A DNA stretch of 64,000 nt, taken from the NCBI RefSeq assembly GCF_001049755.1, contig NZ_CVLB01000002.1, positions 1 to 64,000 of the forward strand, in the 5' to 3' direction. A program made the translations under genes and the position numbers. This DNA comes from Brachyspira suanatina (lineage in GTDB: Bacteria > Spirochaetota > Brachyspiria > Brachyspirales > Brachyspiraceae). Under the pieces are notes generated by a model. That model did no database searches. It worked only from the letters and a program-made list of their open reading frames with translations, and was not told the DNA's origin. Of this stretch, positions 1 through 8,084 are shown piece by piece; positions within the stretch are counted from its first letter, which is position 1; every line of letters begins with the position of its first letter.

Positions 1-245
1 AGCTCTTCTATTTTCCTTTCCAGCTTACTCTTTTCATCGCTCACGCAATGACATATAATAGGAAGTAGATTTTTTTTAGAAGATGTATCAGGATTGCTGC
101 CTATAACAAATCCAAACTCATCGCATTTTGTGCAGTGAGGGTCTTTGCCTTCTCTTGCCGTTTTTTTCAATTCTTCCAAATGTTTTTTATAGCTAAGAAG
201 GCAATAACTGCTATCCGCAATTTGCAATTTTAGCATACGCTTCAT
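1..245 (-). CDS. DnaC/DnaI-like helicase loader, N-terminal part (runs off window)
   Basis: The gene starts at the ATG at 245, with a strong AGGAGG-type ribosome site at 252-259, and continues past the left edge. The 81 visible codons contain a Cys-x2-Cys pair followed by a Gly-Phe segment and a Cys-His-Cys cluster. This layout is typical of the zinc-binding N-terminus of DnaC/DnaI-type loaders, which place the replicative helicase on DNA. Its start overlaps the last 35 bases of the upstream replication-initiator gene, so the two are probably translationally coupled. The AAA+ ATPase domain expected next is outside the window, so the assignment rests on the zinc motif and the neighbour. Confidence 0.6.
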   Translation of the reverse strand, partial: MKRMLKLQIADSSYCLLSYKKHLEELKKTAREGKDPHCTKCDEFGFVIGSNPDTSSKKNLLPIICHCVSDEKSKLERKIEE

Positions 246-1152
246 TTATATTTCCTCCTTTTTCTAATTCATTTAATAAAGCATTTAATTTATCAAGCCC
301 TCTAGGGATTGCATATTTTTTATTGCTGTCAGTTTTATTTTCTTTGTATGTATTATTTTTTTGATTTTCATTTTTTTGACATAAAGCCATTCTTAATAAA
401 TCCTGCATTTTAAGAGAGTATCTTTTATTAAAAGGTAATTTTAAGAAATTAAACTTTACTATAGACAAGGCTTCATCAAAATTGTCATGCACACGTTTTT
501 TGAATATATCAATTAAAAAGCTAGTATATACTTTATGATATTTATGATTTATTTTAACGCCTATTAATTCTTTATGAAGCTCATTATATTTTTCTAAAAA
601 CTCCGCTTGCTTTTTATCCTCTTCTTTTTCTTCTGGAGTTTTTTCTTCTTCGCTTTTTTCTTTTTCCTCTTTGATTAATTTCGGAGGCTGTAAAGGTTCG
701 GTGTTTATATCTTCATTAAACAAGCTAGGCTCATCGTATTTCTGTTCAACAGGAGCATCCATATTGCGTATTGCTCTGTCTTCTTCAACAAGCATCTCTA
801 TAGCTTTTTTTAATCCTGAGAAATTATATACCGTTCCTGTTCCTGCAAATCTATCACCTATGTAAACATTCCTGCTTGAGAAAGTTAAATAGCCTTTTGA
901 AAACAGACTTTGTCGTTGTCTTGTATAAATGGTAGATGCAGGGTTGATTTCTTTATCTCTGATTTCTTTATCTCTTTTCCAGCTCAAACTCATTACAGCG
1001 ATTATAAACTCAAACTCGCTTGCAGTAAGTCCTAATCTTTTTCTGTAATAAATTAATGTATTCGGTATAGAGGTAAAACCTCTATCAAGCATAGTATCGC
1101 CATACGTTGATATTAAGTATTCGCTTTTTACTTCTGGTGTTTCTGTCATCAT
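211..1152 (-). CDS. Replication initiator / DnaD-like winged-helix protein
   Basis: About 313 residues. The N-terminal 110 residues look like a winged-helix DNA-binding domain of the kind found in phage and plasmid replication initiators and DnaD/replisome organisers. A charged Glu/Lys-rich linker (about residues 150-185) follows, then a helical C-terminal part. An upstream ATG at 1164 is possible, but the GGAG just before the ATG at 1152 favours the shorter start. It overlaps the DnaC-like gene downstream, giving an initiator-plus-loader pair. Whether this is a chromosomal primosome pair or a remnant of a mobile element cannot be told from one edge. Function is inferred from layout and context. 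Confidence 0.5.
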   Translation of the reverse strand: MMTETPEVKSEYLISTYGDTMLDRGFTSIPNTLIYYRKRLGLTASEFEFIIAVMSLSWKRDKEIRDKEINPASTIYTRQRQSLFSKGYLTFSSRNVYIGDRFAGTGTVYNFSGLKKAIEMLVEEDRAIRNMDAPVEQKYDEPSLFNEDINTEPLQPPKLIKEEKEKSEEEKTPEEKEEDKKQAEFLEKYNELHKELIGVKINHKYHKVYTSFLIDIFKKRVHDNFDEALSIVKFNFLKLPFNKRYSLKMQDLLRMALCQKNENQKNNTYKENKTDSNKKYAIPRGLDKLNALLNELEKGGNINEAYAKIANCG

Positions 1153-1338
1153 ACTGCTCCGCATAAATATTTTTTTGATTTGTTTTCAAATGATTTAAAT
1201 AAATTTCTGATGTATTGATTTGTTATTTTTTTAACTGATGGATAGTTAAAAGATATGCTCAGATTTATATTAAAAAAGTTGTAAAAAAACTTTTTATTTG
1301 CTTTTATTTTCGATATTTTTAAAAATTGATTTTGTTTT

Positions 1339-1376
1339 AAATCTAGTATGTTTTTTACGCATACTAGATTTTTTAT
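1339..1376 (+). terminator. Rho-independent terminator-like hairpin
   Basis: A perfect 12-bp stem (1339-1350 pairing with 1360-1371) with a 9-base loop runs directly into a T-rich tail on the plus strand. No plus-strand gene is visible just upstream, so it may end an unseen short transcript or be a structured element of its own. Confidence 0.5.
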
Positions 1377-1525
1377 TATGTCGATTAGTGGAAATTTTGA
1401 AACTCGTACCGCTTTCCATATTCTTTTGAAATTCGTTAAAATAATAATTTTTTATTATTGTTATACTCGCCTTTGCCTATAATAAGCTATTGAGTACACT
1501 TACTAGACGGCTTAGGCTTATTTTT
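1376..1525. ncRNA. Candidate structured RNA (unidentified)
   Basis: This stretch is clearly richer in G/C than the flanking DNA. It can form several stems: GGAAA with TTTCC around 1390-1420, an ATTATT stem around 1440-1460, and a GCCT/AAGC with GCTT/AGGC stem around 1476-1515 followed by a T-rich run. I looked for the conserved cores of RNase P RNA, SRP RNA and tmRNA and did not find them. The strand is uncertain. It is a weak candidate only. Confidence 0.2.
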
Positions 1526-1858
1526 ATATTTGACTTTATTATATTAAAAATTAATATTTTATATTATTATATATAAGTATTTTACATATGTGCTTTTCAA
1601 CATAGAAAAGTTGATATATACTCGATTTTTTTTATTTGTAAATAGCCTATAATTAAAATTATTGACTGCTAGTTTATAACTAAAGAATTTAATAACATTA
1701 ATTTATATATAATTTGTATTAGTAATATAATAAACAATAAAAAAATTTTTATAAAACACATTATAAATGGTTTTTATTTTATAAAAGTATATTTTTTTAT
1801 ATTGACTTTTTATTTTGCAATGATAAAAATTAATTAATAAATAATATAGGAGGATATT

Positions 1859-2170
1859 ATGTCATTATCAGATGATATCAAATCAGGATTCTATTCAAGC
1901 ATTGGTATGATGCTAAAAGGAAAAGAAAAATTAGAGGAAGCAGCACGCGAATTCATAAAAGATAAGAATGTCAGTGCTGAAGAAGGAGAAAAATTTGTAA
2001 AAGAAATGGTTAATAAAGCCAATGAAACCAAAGAAGATGTTTCACAATTTATAGATGAAAGAGTTAAAAAAGTTGTTGATAAAATGGGATATGTAAAAAA
2101 AGAAGAATATGATGCTATGAGAAAAGAATTAGATGAATTAAAACAATCTATAAAAAAAGATCAGCAATAA
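1859..2170 (+). CDS. Phasin-family-like coiled-coil protein
   Basis: A 103-residue, highly charged helical protein. An N-terminal amphipathic region (about residues 1-30) is followed by a long Lys/Glu helix. The arrangement matches the phasin/PhaF-like family (polyhydroxyalkanoate granule-associated or regulatory proteins), which is common as a small single-domain gene in spirochaetes. A near-perfect AGGAGG site lies 6-7 bases before the ATG. A hairpin terminator follows, so it is probably monocistronic. No polymer synthase is visible in the window, so a role in granules is not demonstrated. Confidence 0.55.
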   Translation: MSLSDDIKSGFYSSIGMMLKGKEKLEEAAREFIKDKNVSAEEGEKFVKEMVNKANETKEDVSQFIDERVKKVVDKMGYVKKEEYDAMRKELDELKQSIKKDQQ

Positions 2171-2191
2171 TCATATTTTTTAAATAATGGA

Positions 2192-2235
2192 AAGGAGTTT
2201 TTTTATTTATTTAAAATAATTAAACTCCTTATTTT
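2192..2235 (+). terminator. Terminator after the phasin-like gene
   Basis: AAGGAGTTT at 2192-2200 pairs with AAACTCCTT at 2222-2230 across a 21-base AT loop, and ATTTTAT follows. It ends the 1859-2170 transcript. Confidence 0.6.
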
Positions 2236-2279
2236 ATAAATAGTAATGAGTTATATTTAAAGTGCGGGTGATTAGTAAT

Positions 2280-3959
2280 ATGAATAACATGAAATCTATA
2301 AACAGGGCGAGAGAAATTATATCTATAATAATAGCTTACGGATTCAGAGATATTATAGCTATAACTCCAATATTAAAAATAATAAAAAATCCAATAGATA
2401 AAATTAATATAAAATATAACGGAGTTGATTTAAGAAAATACAGCAAAGCAGAAAGAATCAAGATGGCTTGCGAAGAATTGGGTACAACATTTATTAAATT
2501 AGGACAAATACTTTCAAATAGAAATGATATACTTCCAAAAGATATTACAACAGAATTGAGTAAACTTCAAAATCATGTAAAGCCATTCGATGAAAATACA
2601 GCGAAAAGCATTATTGAAACAGAATTAGGAGGTAAAATAGAAGATATTTTTGAATCTTTTGAATTGACTCCTAAAGCAAGCGCTTCCATTTCTCAAGTAC
2701 ATACTGCCGTATTAAAAAATGGAGAAAAAGTAGCGATAAAAGTAAAAAGGCCCAATATAGAAGAAAATATACTTACAGATATAGAAATTATAGTATGGCT
2801 TTCAAACATAATAGAAAAATATAATGAAGAATTTGCATTAATGCAGCCTCAGAAATTGATAGCAGCATTTAAAGCTCAGCTTATACAGGAATTAGATTTT
2901 AATTTTGAAAAAAATAATACTTTAAAATTTGCTAAATTCTTTAAAAATAATAAAAACATAAAAATAGCAAAAGTATATGATGAGTACAGCACCAAAAATA
3001 TACTAACTATGGAATATATAGAAGGAATAAAAATTTCTGATATTTCAGATGATGATACTAGATATGATAGAAAAAAGCTTGTTTCTATAGGTATAGATGC
3101 TGTATTGGAACAGATATTTATGCTTGGTTTCTTCCATGCAGATCCACATCCTGGTAATTTAATGGCTTTAGAAAATAATGTACTATGCTTTTTAGATTTC
3201 GGTATGATAGGATTTATTCCTCCGAACTCGAAAGATGCTTTTTCTTCTTTAATTATGAGTATAAGCTCAGCTGATTATTTGGAATTATCTAAATCAATAC
3301 TTGACTTATGCTATCATGGAGAAATAAGCAATATAGATGAATTTAATATGGCTATATTTATATTAGTAAGCAAATATGTAGATATGCCTTTAGACAATAT
3401 CAATATAGAAGATGTATTCAATGAACTTATAGGTATAATAAGAGAATTTCGTTTAACTTTACCGAGCAATATTATGCTTTTAATAAAATCTTTAATAGTT
3501 CTTGAGGGAGTTGCTAGAAATTTAGATAAAGATGTAAAACTAATAGAACATATTAAGCCTTTTGCATTCAGATATGTAAAAGAGCAGATGAAACCTGATA
3601 ATTTATTCAAGCAATTTAAAAAGTTATTCTATGATTATAGCTATATCATAAAAGAATTTCCATCTGACTTAGAACATTTAGTATCAGTTATAAAGCAAGG
3701 AAGTGTAAAAATTCAGCTTGAACATAAAAAGCTTGAATCATTGGCTTCTACTTTAGATGGTTTAGCAGATAGATTAAGCTATTCTATAGTTTTGGCTTCT
3801 TTAATATTGGCTAGCGCGTTAATAATAACAAGCAAAATGCCTCCCCTCTTTCATGGTACATCTGTTATAGGAATGATAGGCTTTGCTTTGTCAGCTATAA
3901 TGGGATTTATTATGATAATAAGCAGATTTATAAAGAAGTATGTTAAAAAGAATGACTGA
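2280..3959 (+). CDS. UbiB/ABC1 (AarF) family atypical kinase
   Basis: About 559 residues. It carries the ABC1/UbiB signature: the KxGQ motif in FIKLGQILSNR, the ASISQVH nucleotide loop, the catalytic lysine in VAIKVKRP, the HADPHPGN catalytic motif and the LDFG metal-binding motif. Two hydrophobic helices at the very C-terminus anchor it in the membrane. Family members support isoprenoid-quinone or lipid metabolism as membrane-associated ATPases/kinases. A GTG at 2262 is an alternative start, but GGGTG lies about 9 bases before the ATG at 2280. It reads toward the tRNA-Asn gene, from which it is separated by a hairpin. Confidence 0.85.
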   Translation: MNNMKSINRAREIISIIIAYGFRDIIAITPILKIIKNPIDKINIKYNGVDLRKYSKAERIKMACEELGTTFIKLGQILSNRNDILPKDITTELSKLQNHVKPFDENTAKSIIETELGGKIEDIFESFELTPKASASISQVHTAVLKNGEKVAIKVKRPNIEENILTDIEIIVWLSNIIEKYNEEFALMQPQKLIAAFKAQLIQELDFNFEKNNTLKFAKFFKNNKNIKIAKVYDEYSTKNILTMEYIEGIKISDISDDDTRYDRKKLVSIGIDAVLEQIFMLGFFHADPHPGNLMALENNVLCFLDFGMIGFIPPNSKDAFSSLIMSISSADYLELSKSILDLCYHGEISNIDEFNMAIFILVSKYVDMPLDNINIEDVFNELIGIIREFRLTLPSNIMLLIKSLIVLEGVARNLDKDVKLIEHIKPFAFRYVKEQMKPDNLFKQFKKLFYDYSYIIKEFPSDLEHLVSVIKQGSVKIQLEHKKLESLASTLDGLADRLSYSIVLASLILASALIITSKMPPLFHGTSVIGMIGFALSAIMGFIMIISRFIKKYVKKND

Positions 3960-3982
3960 AATTAAATTAAGATAAAACAAAT

Positions 3983-4008
3983 AAAAAAGCCCCTTTAATA
4001 GGGGCTTA
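3983..4008 (-). terminator. Terminator of tRNA-Asn
   Basis: An AAGCCCC/GGGGCTT stem with a short loop is followed on the minus strand by TTTTTTA. It sits just after the 3' end of the tRNA and probably also stops read-through from the UbiB gene on the other strand. Confidence 0.7.
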
Positions 4009-4014
4009 AAAATG

Positions 4015-4087
4015 CTCCGAGAACAGGGCTCGAACCTGCGACCCGGTGATTAACAGTCACCTGCTCTACCGACTGAGCTATCTCGGA
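4015..4087 (-). tRNA. tRNA-Asn (anticodon GTT)
   Basis: The 73-base cloverleaf has a perfect 7-bp acceptor stem (TCCGAGA/TCTCGGA). The 5-bp anticodon stem GGTGA/TCACC closes the loop CTGTTAA, giving anticodon GTT. The T-arm carries TTCGAGC and the D-arm carries AGCTCAGTCGGTAGAGC. The discriminator is G. The 3' CCA is not encoded and must be added after transcription. Confidence 0.95.
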
Positions 4088-4153
4088 TTGTTTTTTAATG
4101 TTTAAGTATTATAGCATAAAGTAAAAAAATGTCAATACATAAAACATATTTTT

Positions 4154-4687
4154 TTATTTATAAGCACTAAAATATTCTAATATTTCTTTATATTTTGCTG
4201 ATTTATTTCCTGATAAAACAATATATTTATTTAAATATTCATATACATTCTTACCATATTCTTGTTCTTTTTGAGTATCATTTTTCTTTACAGCATCATC
4301 AAATTTTTTCTTGTACATAGTTGCCAATTGATAATTAGAATTTGGATCTGCCCTCAATTCCAATGCTTTTTTATATAATTCAATGATTTTATCTTCTTTA
4401 TATTCTCTCACTAAATACATAGCACCATACATATATACATCACCTAATTTAGGATATGAAGGATGCTTTTTTAATGCGGCCATTCCCTTAGAATCTAATA
4501 TGTTTATATATGCTTTTAATTTTGTATATGAATTCATACTTCCGTCAAATTCAGATAATGTTCCTGAATATCCTGCTACCCTATCTAACTCTTGATCTTT
4601 ACTAGGCGTTATAGGTACAGTAAAATCATCCTGAGAAAAAGCTATAATATTACATATAAATAATAAACATATAATTATTTTGTTCAT
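4154..4687 (-). CDS. Exported hypothetical protein with TPR-like helices
   Basis: A 177-residue protein with a clear N-terminal signal peptide (Lys then a hydrophobic stretch ending near AFSQ), so it is probably periplasmic. The mature part is helical. The segment around residues 95-165 has the spacing of tetratricopeptide-like helix pairs (repeated Tyr/Ala/Leu positions, LYKKALELRADPN). I do not recognise a named family. A weak AGAAAA-type ribosome site precedes the start, and the tRNA-Asn gene lies just downstream on the same strand. Confidence 0.6.
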   Translation of the reverse strand: MNKIIICLLFICNIIAFSQDDFTVPITPSKDQELDRVAGYSGTLSEFDGSMNSYTKLKAYINILDSKGMAALKKHPSYPKLGDVYMYGAMYLVREYKEDKIIELYKKALELRADPNSNYQLATMYKKKFDDAVKKNDTQKEQEYGKNVYEYLNKYIVLSGNKSAKYKEILEYFSAYK

Positions 4688-4784
4688 TAATTTTCTCCAT
4701 TTTTTATAAAATATAGGTATTTACTTATTATCGTAATAATTAAAATCTTGTAAAACTAAAAAAGTAAAAAACTAAATTTAATTG

Positions 4785-4812
4785 TTGACAATAAAAGTAT
4801 TTGCTCTATAAT
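4785..4812 (+). promoter_or_regulatory. Sigma-70 promoter for the DUF4912 gene
   Basis: TTGACA at 4785-4790, a 16-base spacer, and TATAAT at 4807-4812. Both hexamers match the consensus. It lies 35 bases before the start codon at 4847. Confidence 0.7.
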
Positions 4813-4846
4813 ATTTCTGACAAATATAAATTTATGGAGATATTTT

Positions 4847-5647
4847 ATGGCTACTAAAAAAACAGAAAAAGCAGCTGAAGATACAATTAAAAAAACAGCC
4901 GCTAAAAAATCAGCAACCACCAAAAAAGCTGCTGAAGAAAAAGCAGAAACAGCCCCAAAAAAAGCCGCTGTAAAATCAGCTACAACTAAAAAAACTACTA
5001 CAGCTGCTGCAAAGAAAACTACTGCTAAAAAAGCACAACAAAAGAAAAAATCTGAAAAAGAAATAGAAGAAGAGATAGAAGAAATAAAAGAAGAAGCAAA
5101 AAAAGATGAATACATTCCAGATGAAGTTGATATAGTAAGAGAATTACCTGACAGATATAAAGAAACAAAATTAGTACTTATGATGCGAGACCCTGAATGG
5201 TGCTTTTTCTATTGGGATATATCTGATGAAGATATAAATTATCATTCTTTGAAAGGAAAAAGAATATCTGTAAGAATATTCCATGTATTTGGATATGATA
5301 TTACTAATGGAGAAATCCATAAAGAAATAGAAGTTAATTACATCTATGGTGATAGATATGTTAATTTAGCTATGCCTCATGCTTATTTTATAGGTGAATT
5401 AGGATACTATGATGAAAATAACAGATTTATAGTATTAGCTAGAAGCAACATGATTTATGCTCCTAGAGATTCTATGAGTAATGTTTATGATGAAGAATGG
5501 ATGGTTAATGAAGAGATTATAAAACTTTTAAAATCTCCTAAAGCTTTAAGAGAAAGCTTATCATCTGCTACAATATTTGAACTTATAGATTTAAGAAGAA
5601 ATCATTTAGCAGGTTCATCATCTTCACTTTTTATGAAAAAAAATTAA
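4847..5647 (+). CDS. DUF4912 protein with lysine/alanine-rich N-terminal tail
   Basis: 266 residues in two parts. Residues 1-85 are a low-complexity Lys/Ala/Thr tail built from repeats such as AAKKSATTKKA. This resembles histone H1 or bacterial HU-type C-tails and probably binds nucleic acid or polyanions. Residues 100-230 match the DUF4912 pattern (LVLMMRDPEWCFFYWDIS; later GDRYVNLAMPHAYFIGELGYY), a fold of unknown function found in spirochaetes and firmicutes. GGAGA lies 8 bases before the ATG and a consensus promoter is upstream. No signal peptide is present, so it is cytoplasmic. Function is unknown. Confidence 0.75.
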   Translation: MATKKTEKAAEDTIKKTAAKKSATTKKAAEEKAETAPKKAAVKSATTKKTTTAAAKKTTAKKAQQKKKSEKEIEEEIEEIKEEAKKDEYIPDEVDIVRELPDRYKETKLVLMMRDPEWCFFYWDISDEDINYHSLKGKRISVRIFHVFGYDITNGEIHKEIEVNYIYGDRYVNLAMPHAYFIGELGYYDENNRFIVLARSNMIYAPRDSMSNVYDEEWMVNEEIIKLLKSPKALRESLSSATIFELIDLRRNHLAGSSSSLFMKKN

Positions 5648-5721
5648 GAATATTAAGCGGTATTAATTGATAAATACATAATATTAATTTTTCTGTTTTT
5701 GTAATTATTGGACTCTATAAA

Positions 5722-7467
5722 TTAAATATTAATTAATGCCGCTAAAAATAATATATATAGCGGAGAATCTATCAATATAGAAAATAAATGTCTGCTTGTT
5801 ATTATCTTCTTTTTCATCACAACAAACGAAATTATACTGCTATATACAATAGGAATACAGTATTTCAATTTATTAATTTCTAATGGATACTTACCTATAA
5901 TAATACCTACCAACATAAATAAAGCTAAAATAATTGGTATTATACCTGTTATAAATGCTAATTTATTGGAATCTATATATGTAGTTAAAGTTACAGCTCC
6001 TGCAATTTTATCGCTTTGAGAGAATTTTATTTCTATTAAAGCCTGTCTTATAAACATAAATAAAAATACTAAAAATGTAGAGAATAAATATAAAAATAAT
6101 TTTTCTTTTAATATATCTCTATGCAAAATGAATATAGAGCCATTTAATAATACAGTAACCGCAACAGATATTACTATAGCTTTAAAAGGTATAAGTTTTT
6201 TAAATAATCTAAAGAAAAAAGAACTTTCAAATCTAGATTTATTTTCAAAACTGATATTATACCCCATTCCAAGCAAACTCGAAAGTATTGAAAGCATTAA
6301 TATACCTACATTAATCTTATAGGCAAAATAAAACATAAGTACAGCACTCATTAATATTAAAAATCTGAAAAATGTTTTATACTCTTGATAAAATAAATAT
6401 CTTCTTTTATCACTTATTTTTATGGTATAATTACTGTATCCATTTTCTAAACTCATATATAGATAGTATAGAGCTATTATAATACCTATTTGATATTTAA
6501 AAGGCTGTGATAATATATCATATACGGCATATGACATTAAAAAGGCACCTACTGAAAAGAATATATAACCATAATTTAAAAAATCAAATATTCTAGATAT
6601 AAATCTATAGAAATTAGTAGCATATTTATCTTTTATAGTTTGTGCTATATCTTCTATAAGCCAATCCGGAGTGGATGCCCCTGCCATTATACCTATATTT
6701 TTATATTTTGATAAATCCATATTATCCAAATCTTCTTTATATTCAACATAAAATGCCGGCTTGATAGAGGCTGCTATATTATATAAATTTCTTGTATTTG
6801 AACTTTCAGAACCGCCTATCACAAGAACAACATCATTTCTTTTTGCTATTTCTAATACCTCATTTTGTCTCTGTTCAGTGGCGGCACATATAGTATTTTT
6901 AATGATTATTTCTGTATCTTTATATTTATCTTGTATTTGAGTTACATATTTATAAAAAGTAGATTTCTGCAAAGTGGTTTGAGCTACTATTAAAGTTTTT
7001 TTAGAATCATTAGGAAGTTTATTTAAATCCTCATCTTTATAAACTACATAAACATCTTCAGCATATCCGCATACGCCTACAATTTCAGGGTGAACAGGAT
7101 TCCCTATTACAATAACTCTATAACCTAAAGAACTATACTTTTTTACAAGACCTTGAATTTTAGCGACATATTTACAGGTAAGATTTACTATTTTTTTGGC
7201 ATAACTTGAAAGAGCTTCTCTTCTTTCAGGAGATATTCCATGAGCTCTTACAATAACGGTTTTTCCATCCAAGACAGACATATCCTCATCATCTTCATAA
7301 GTTTTAACTCCTATATTTTCCAACATATCAAGAGTTTGAGGATTATGTATTAAATGTCCATCTATATATATTTCACTGTCTTTTTTAGAAGCCTGAGAAA
7401 AAGTATTTTCCACAGCATACTTAACGCCATCACAAAAACCAGCAAATTTACCTATATCTACATTCAT
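5722..7467 (-). CDS. ispH: IspH (HMBPP reductase) fused to a UbiA-like polytopic membrane domain
   Basis: 581 residues. Residues 1-285 are a complete IspH, the last enzyme of the MEP isoprenoid pathway, which reduces HMBPP to IPP and DMAPP with a [4Fe-4S] cluster. The three cluster cysteines are C12 (GFCDGV), C98 (NLTCKY) and C194 (NTICAATE). Active-site H41, H76 (RAHG), H126/E128 (HPEIVG) and the SSN motif (ESSNTRN) are present. Residues 290-581 form about eight membrane helices. This part resembles UbiA-type prenyltransferases in layout, including a loop with DKIAGAVTLTTYI, but the usual Asp-rich motifs are degenerate. The gene lies 30 bases after rpmB on the same strand, and no clear Shine-Dalgarno is seen. 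IspH identity is firm; the membrane domain's function is inferred. Confidence 0.85.
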   Translation of the reverse strand: MNVDIGKFAGFCDGVKYAVENTFSQASKKDSEIYIDGHLIHNPQTLDMLENIGVKTYEDDEDMSVLDGKTVIVRAHGISPERREALSSYAKKIVNLTCKYVAKIQGLVKKYSSLGYRVIVIGNPVHPEIVGVCGYAEDVYVVYKDEDLNKLPNDSKKTLIVAQTTLQKSTFYKYVTQIQDKYKDTEIIIKNTICAATEQRQNEVLEIAKRNDVVLVIGGSESSNTRNLYNIAASIKPAFYVEYKEDLDNMDLSKYKNIGIMAGASTPDWLIEDIAQTIKDKYATNFYRFISRIFDFLNYGYIFFSVGAFLMSYAVYDILSQPFKYQIGIIIALYYLYMSLENGYSNYTIKISDKRRYLFYQEYKTFFRFLILMSAVLMFYFAYKINVGILMLSILSSLLGMGYNISFENKSRFESSFFFRLFKKLIPFKAIVISVAVTVLLNGSIFILHRDILKEKLFLYLFSTFLVFLFMFIRQALIEIKFSQSDKIAGAVTLTTYIDSNKLAFITGIIPIILALFMLVGIIIGKYPLEINKLKYCIPIVYSSIISFVVMKKKIITSRHLFSILIDSPLYILFLAALINI

Positions 7468-7497
7468 TGTATTTAGAATTTAAAAGGAGTAATAATA

Positions 7498-7689
7498 TTA
7501 TTTAGCTTTAGATACTTTATTACCTTTAATACATTTAGTGCAAACCAATGCTTTTCTTACAGATCCGTTTACTTCTATTTTTACATTTTGTAAGTTAGCA
7601 TTAAAAGAACGTTTAGTCTTTATATTAGAATGACTTACACTATGGCCATTTTGTTTACCTTTACCGCATATTTCACATACTCTTGCCAT
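7498..7689 (-). CDS. rpmB: 50S ribosomal protein L28
   Basis: A 63-residue basic protein starting [11 protein letters not shown], the usual L28 N-terminus. It keeps two Cys-x2-Cys zinc pairs (CEIC and CTKC), the [11 protein letters not shown] core and the [10 protein letters not shown] end. An ATG at 7701 is in frame, but GGAGGAAAA directly before the ATG at 7689 fixes the shorter start. It is a component of the large ribosomal subunit. It is the first gene of a two-gene minus-strand unit with the IspH fusion. Confidence 0.9.
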   Translation of the reverse strand: MARVCEICGKGKQNGHSVSHSNIKTKRSFNANLQNVKIEVNGSVRKALVCTKCIKGNKVSKAK

Positions 7690-8084
7690 TTTTTCCTCCA
7701 AGAAAAATAATATTATTTAGTTTAGAATTATGATTGATTAATTATATATTAAAAAATCATTTTAGTCAATAAGTAATTATAAAATTATTCATACCTATAT
7801 TGTTACAGATCATAGAAAATTATATTAAAAAGTATTAAAAAAATAATATAAAAACCAAATTTATGAAACAATTCATACTTTTCATAAAAAATATACTAAT
7901 TTTATAGCATATTACTATTTTTTTTATGAAATTAGTTTACAAAAAAACTATTAATGATGTATAATATAAGTAATGCACACGGATGCAAAAGTTAATATGA
8001 GGTTTAATAAAAATTATTTAAGCGTTTTTTATAATTAGAGATAAGATAAAATTTTAATAAAAAATAAATATAGGAGAGAAAAAC
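7690..8084. other. Divergent intergenic region, rpmB / lyase gene
   Basis: A 395-base AT-rich gap with no supported gene. It must hold the rpmB promoter (leftward) and a likely promoter for the lyase gene at 7936-7965 (rightward). The 120-base leader of the lyase gene shows no recognised riboswitch. Confidence 0.4.
7936..7965 (+). promoter_or_regulatory. Probable sigma-70 promoter of the lyase gene
   Basis: TTTACA at 7936-7941, an 18-base spacer, and TATAAT at 7960-7965. The start codon lies about 120 bases downstream. Confidence 0.45.

Larger units (their letters stand above)
1165..1858. other. Long AT-rich intergenic region
   Basis: There is no supported gene in this 694-base gap between divergent genes. 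It contains a perfect 12-bp inverted repeat followed by T residues (listed separately) and then a less AT-rich stretch at about 1376-1525 with several possible stems. The rest, especially 1530-1840, is nearly pure A/T. A GGAGG ribosome site for the next gene lies at its right end. Confidence 0.5.

Noticed and set aside
1..1152. Complete prophage
   Set aside because: Only two replication-type genes are visible; no integrase, capsid, tail or lysis genes appear in the window.
1376..1525. RNase P RNA, tmRNA or SRP RNA
   Set aside because: The conserved cores of these RNAs are not present in this stretch.
4756..5115. Minus-strand frame opposite the DUF4912 gene
   Set aside because: It is the shadow of the Lys/Ala codon repeats; a start and ribosome site are lacking.
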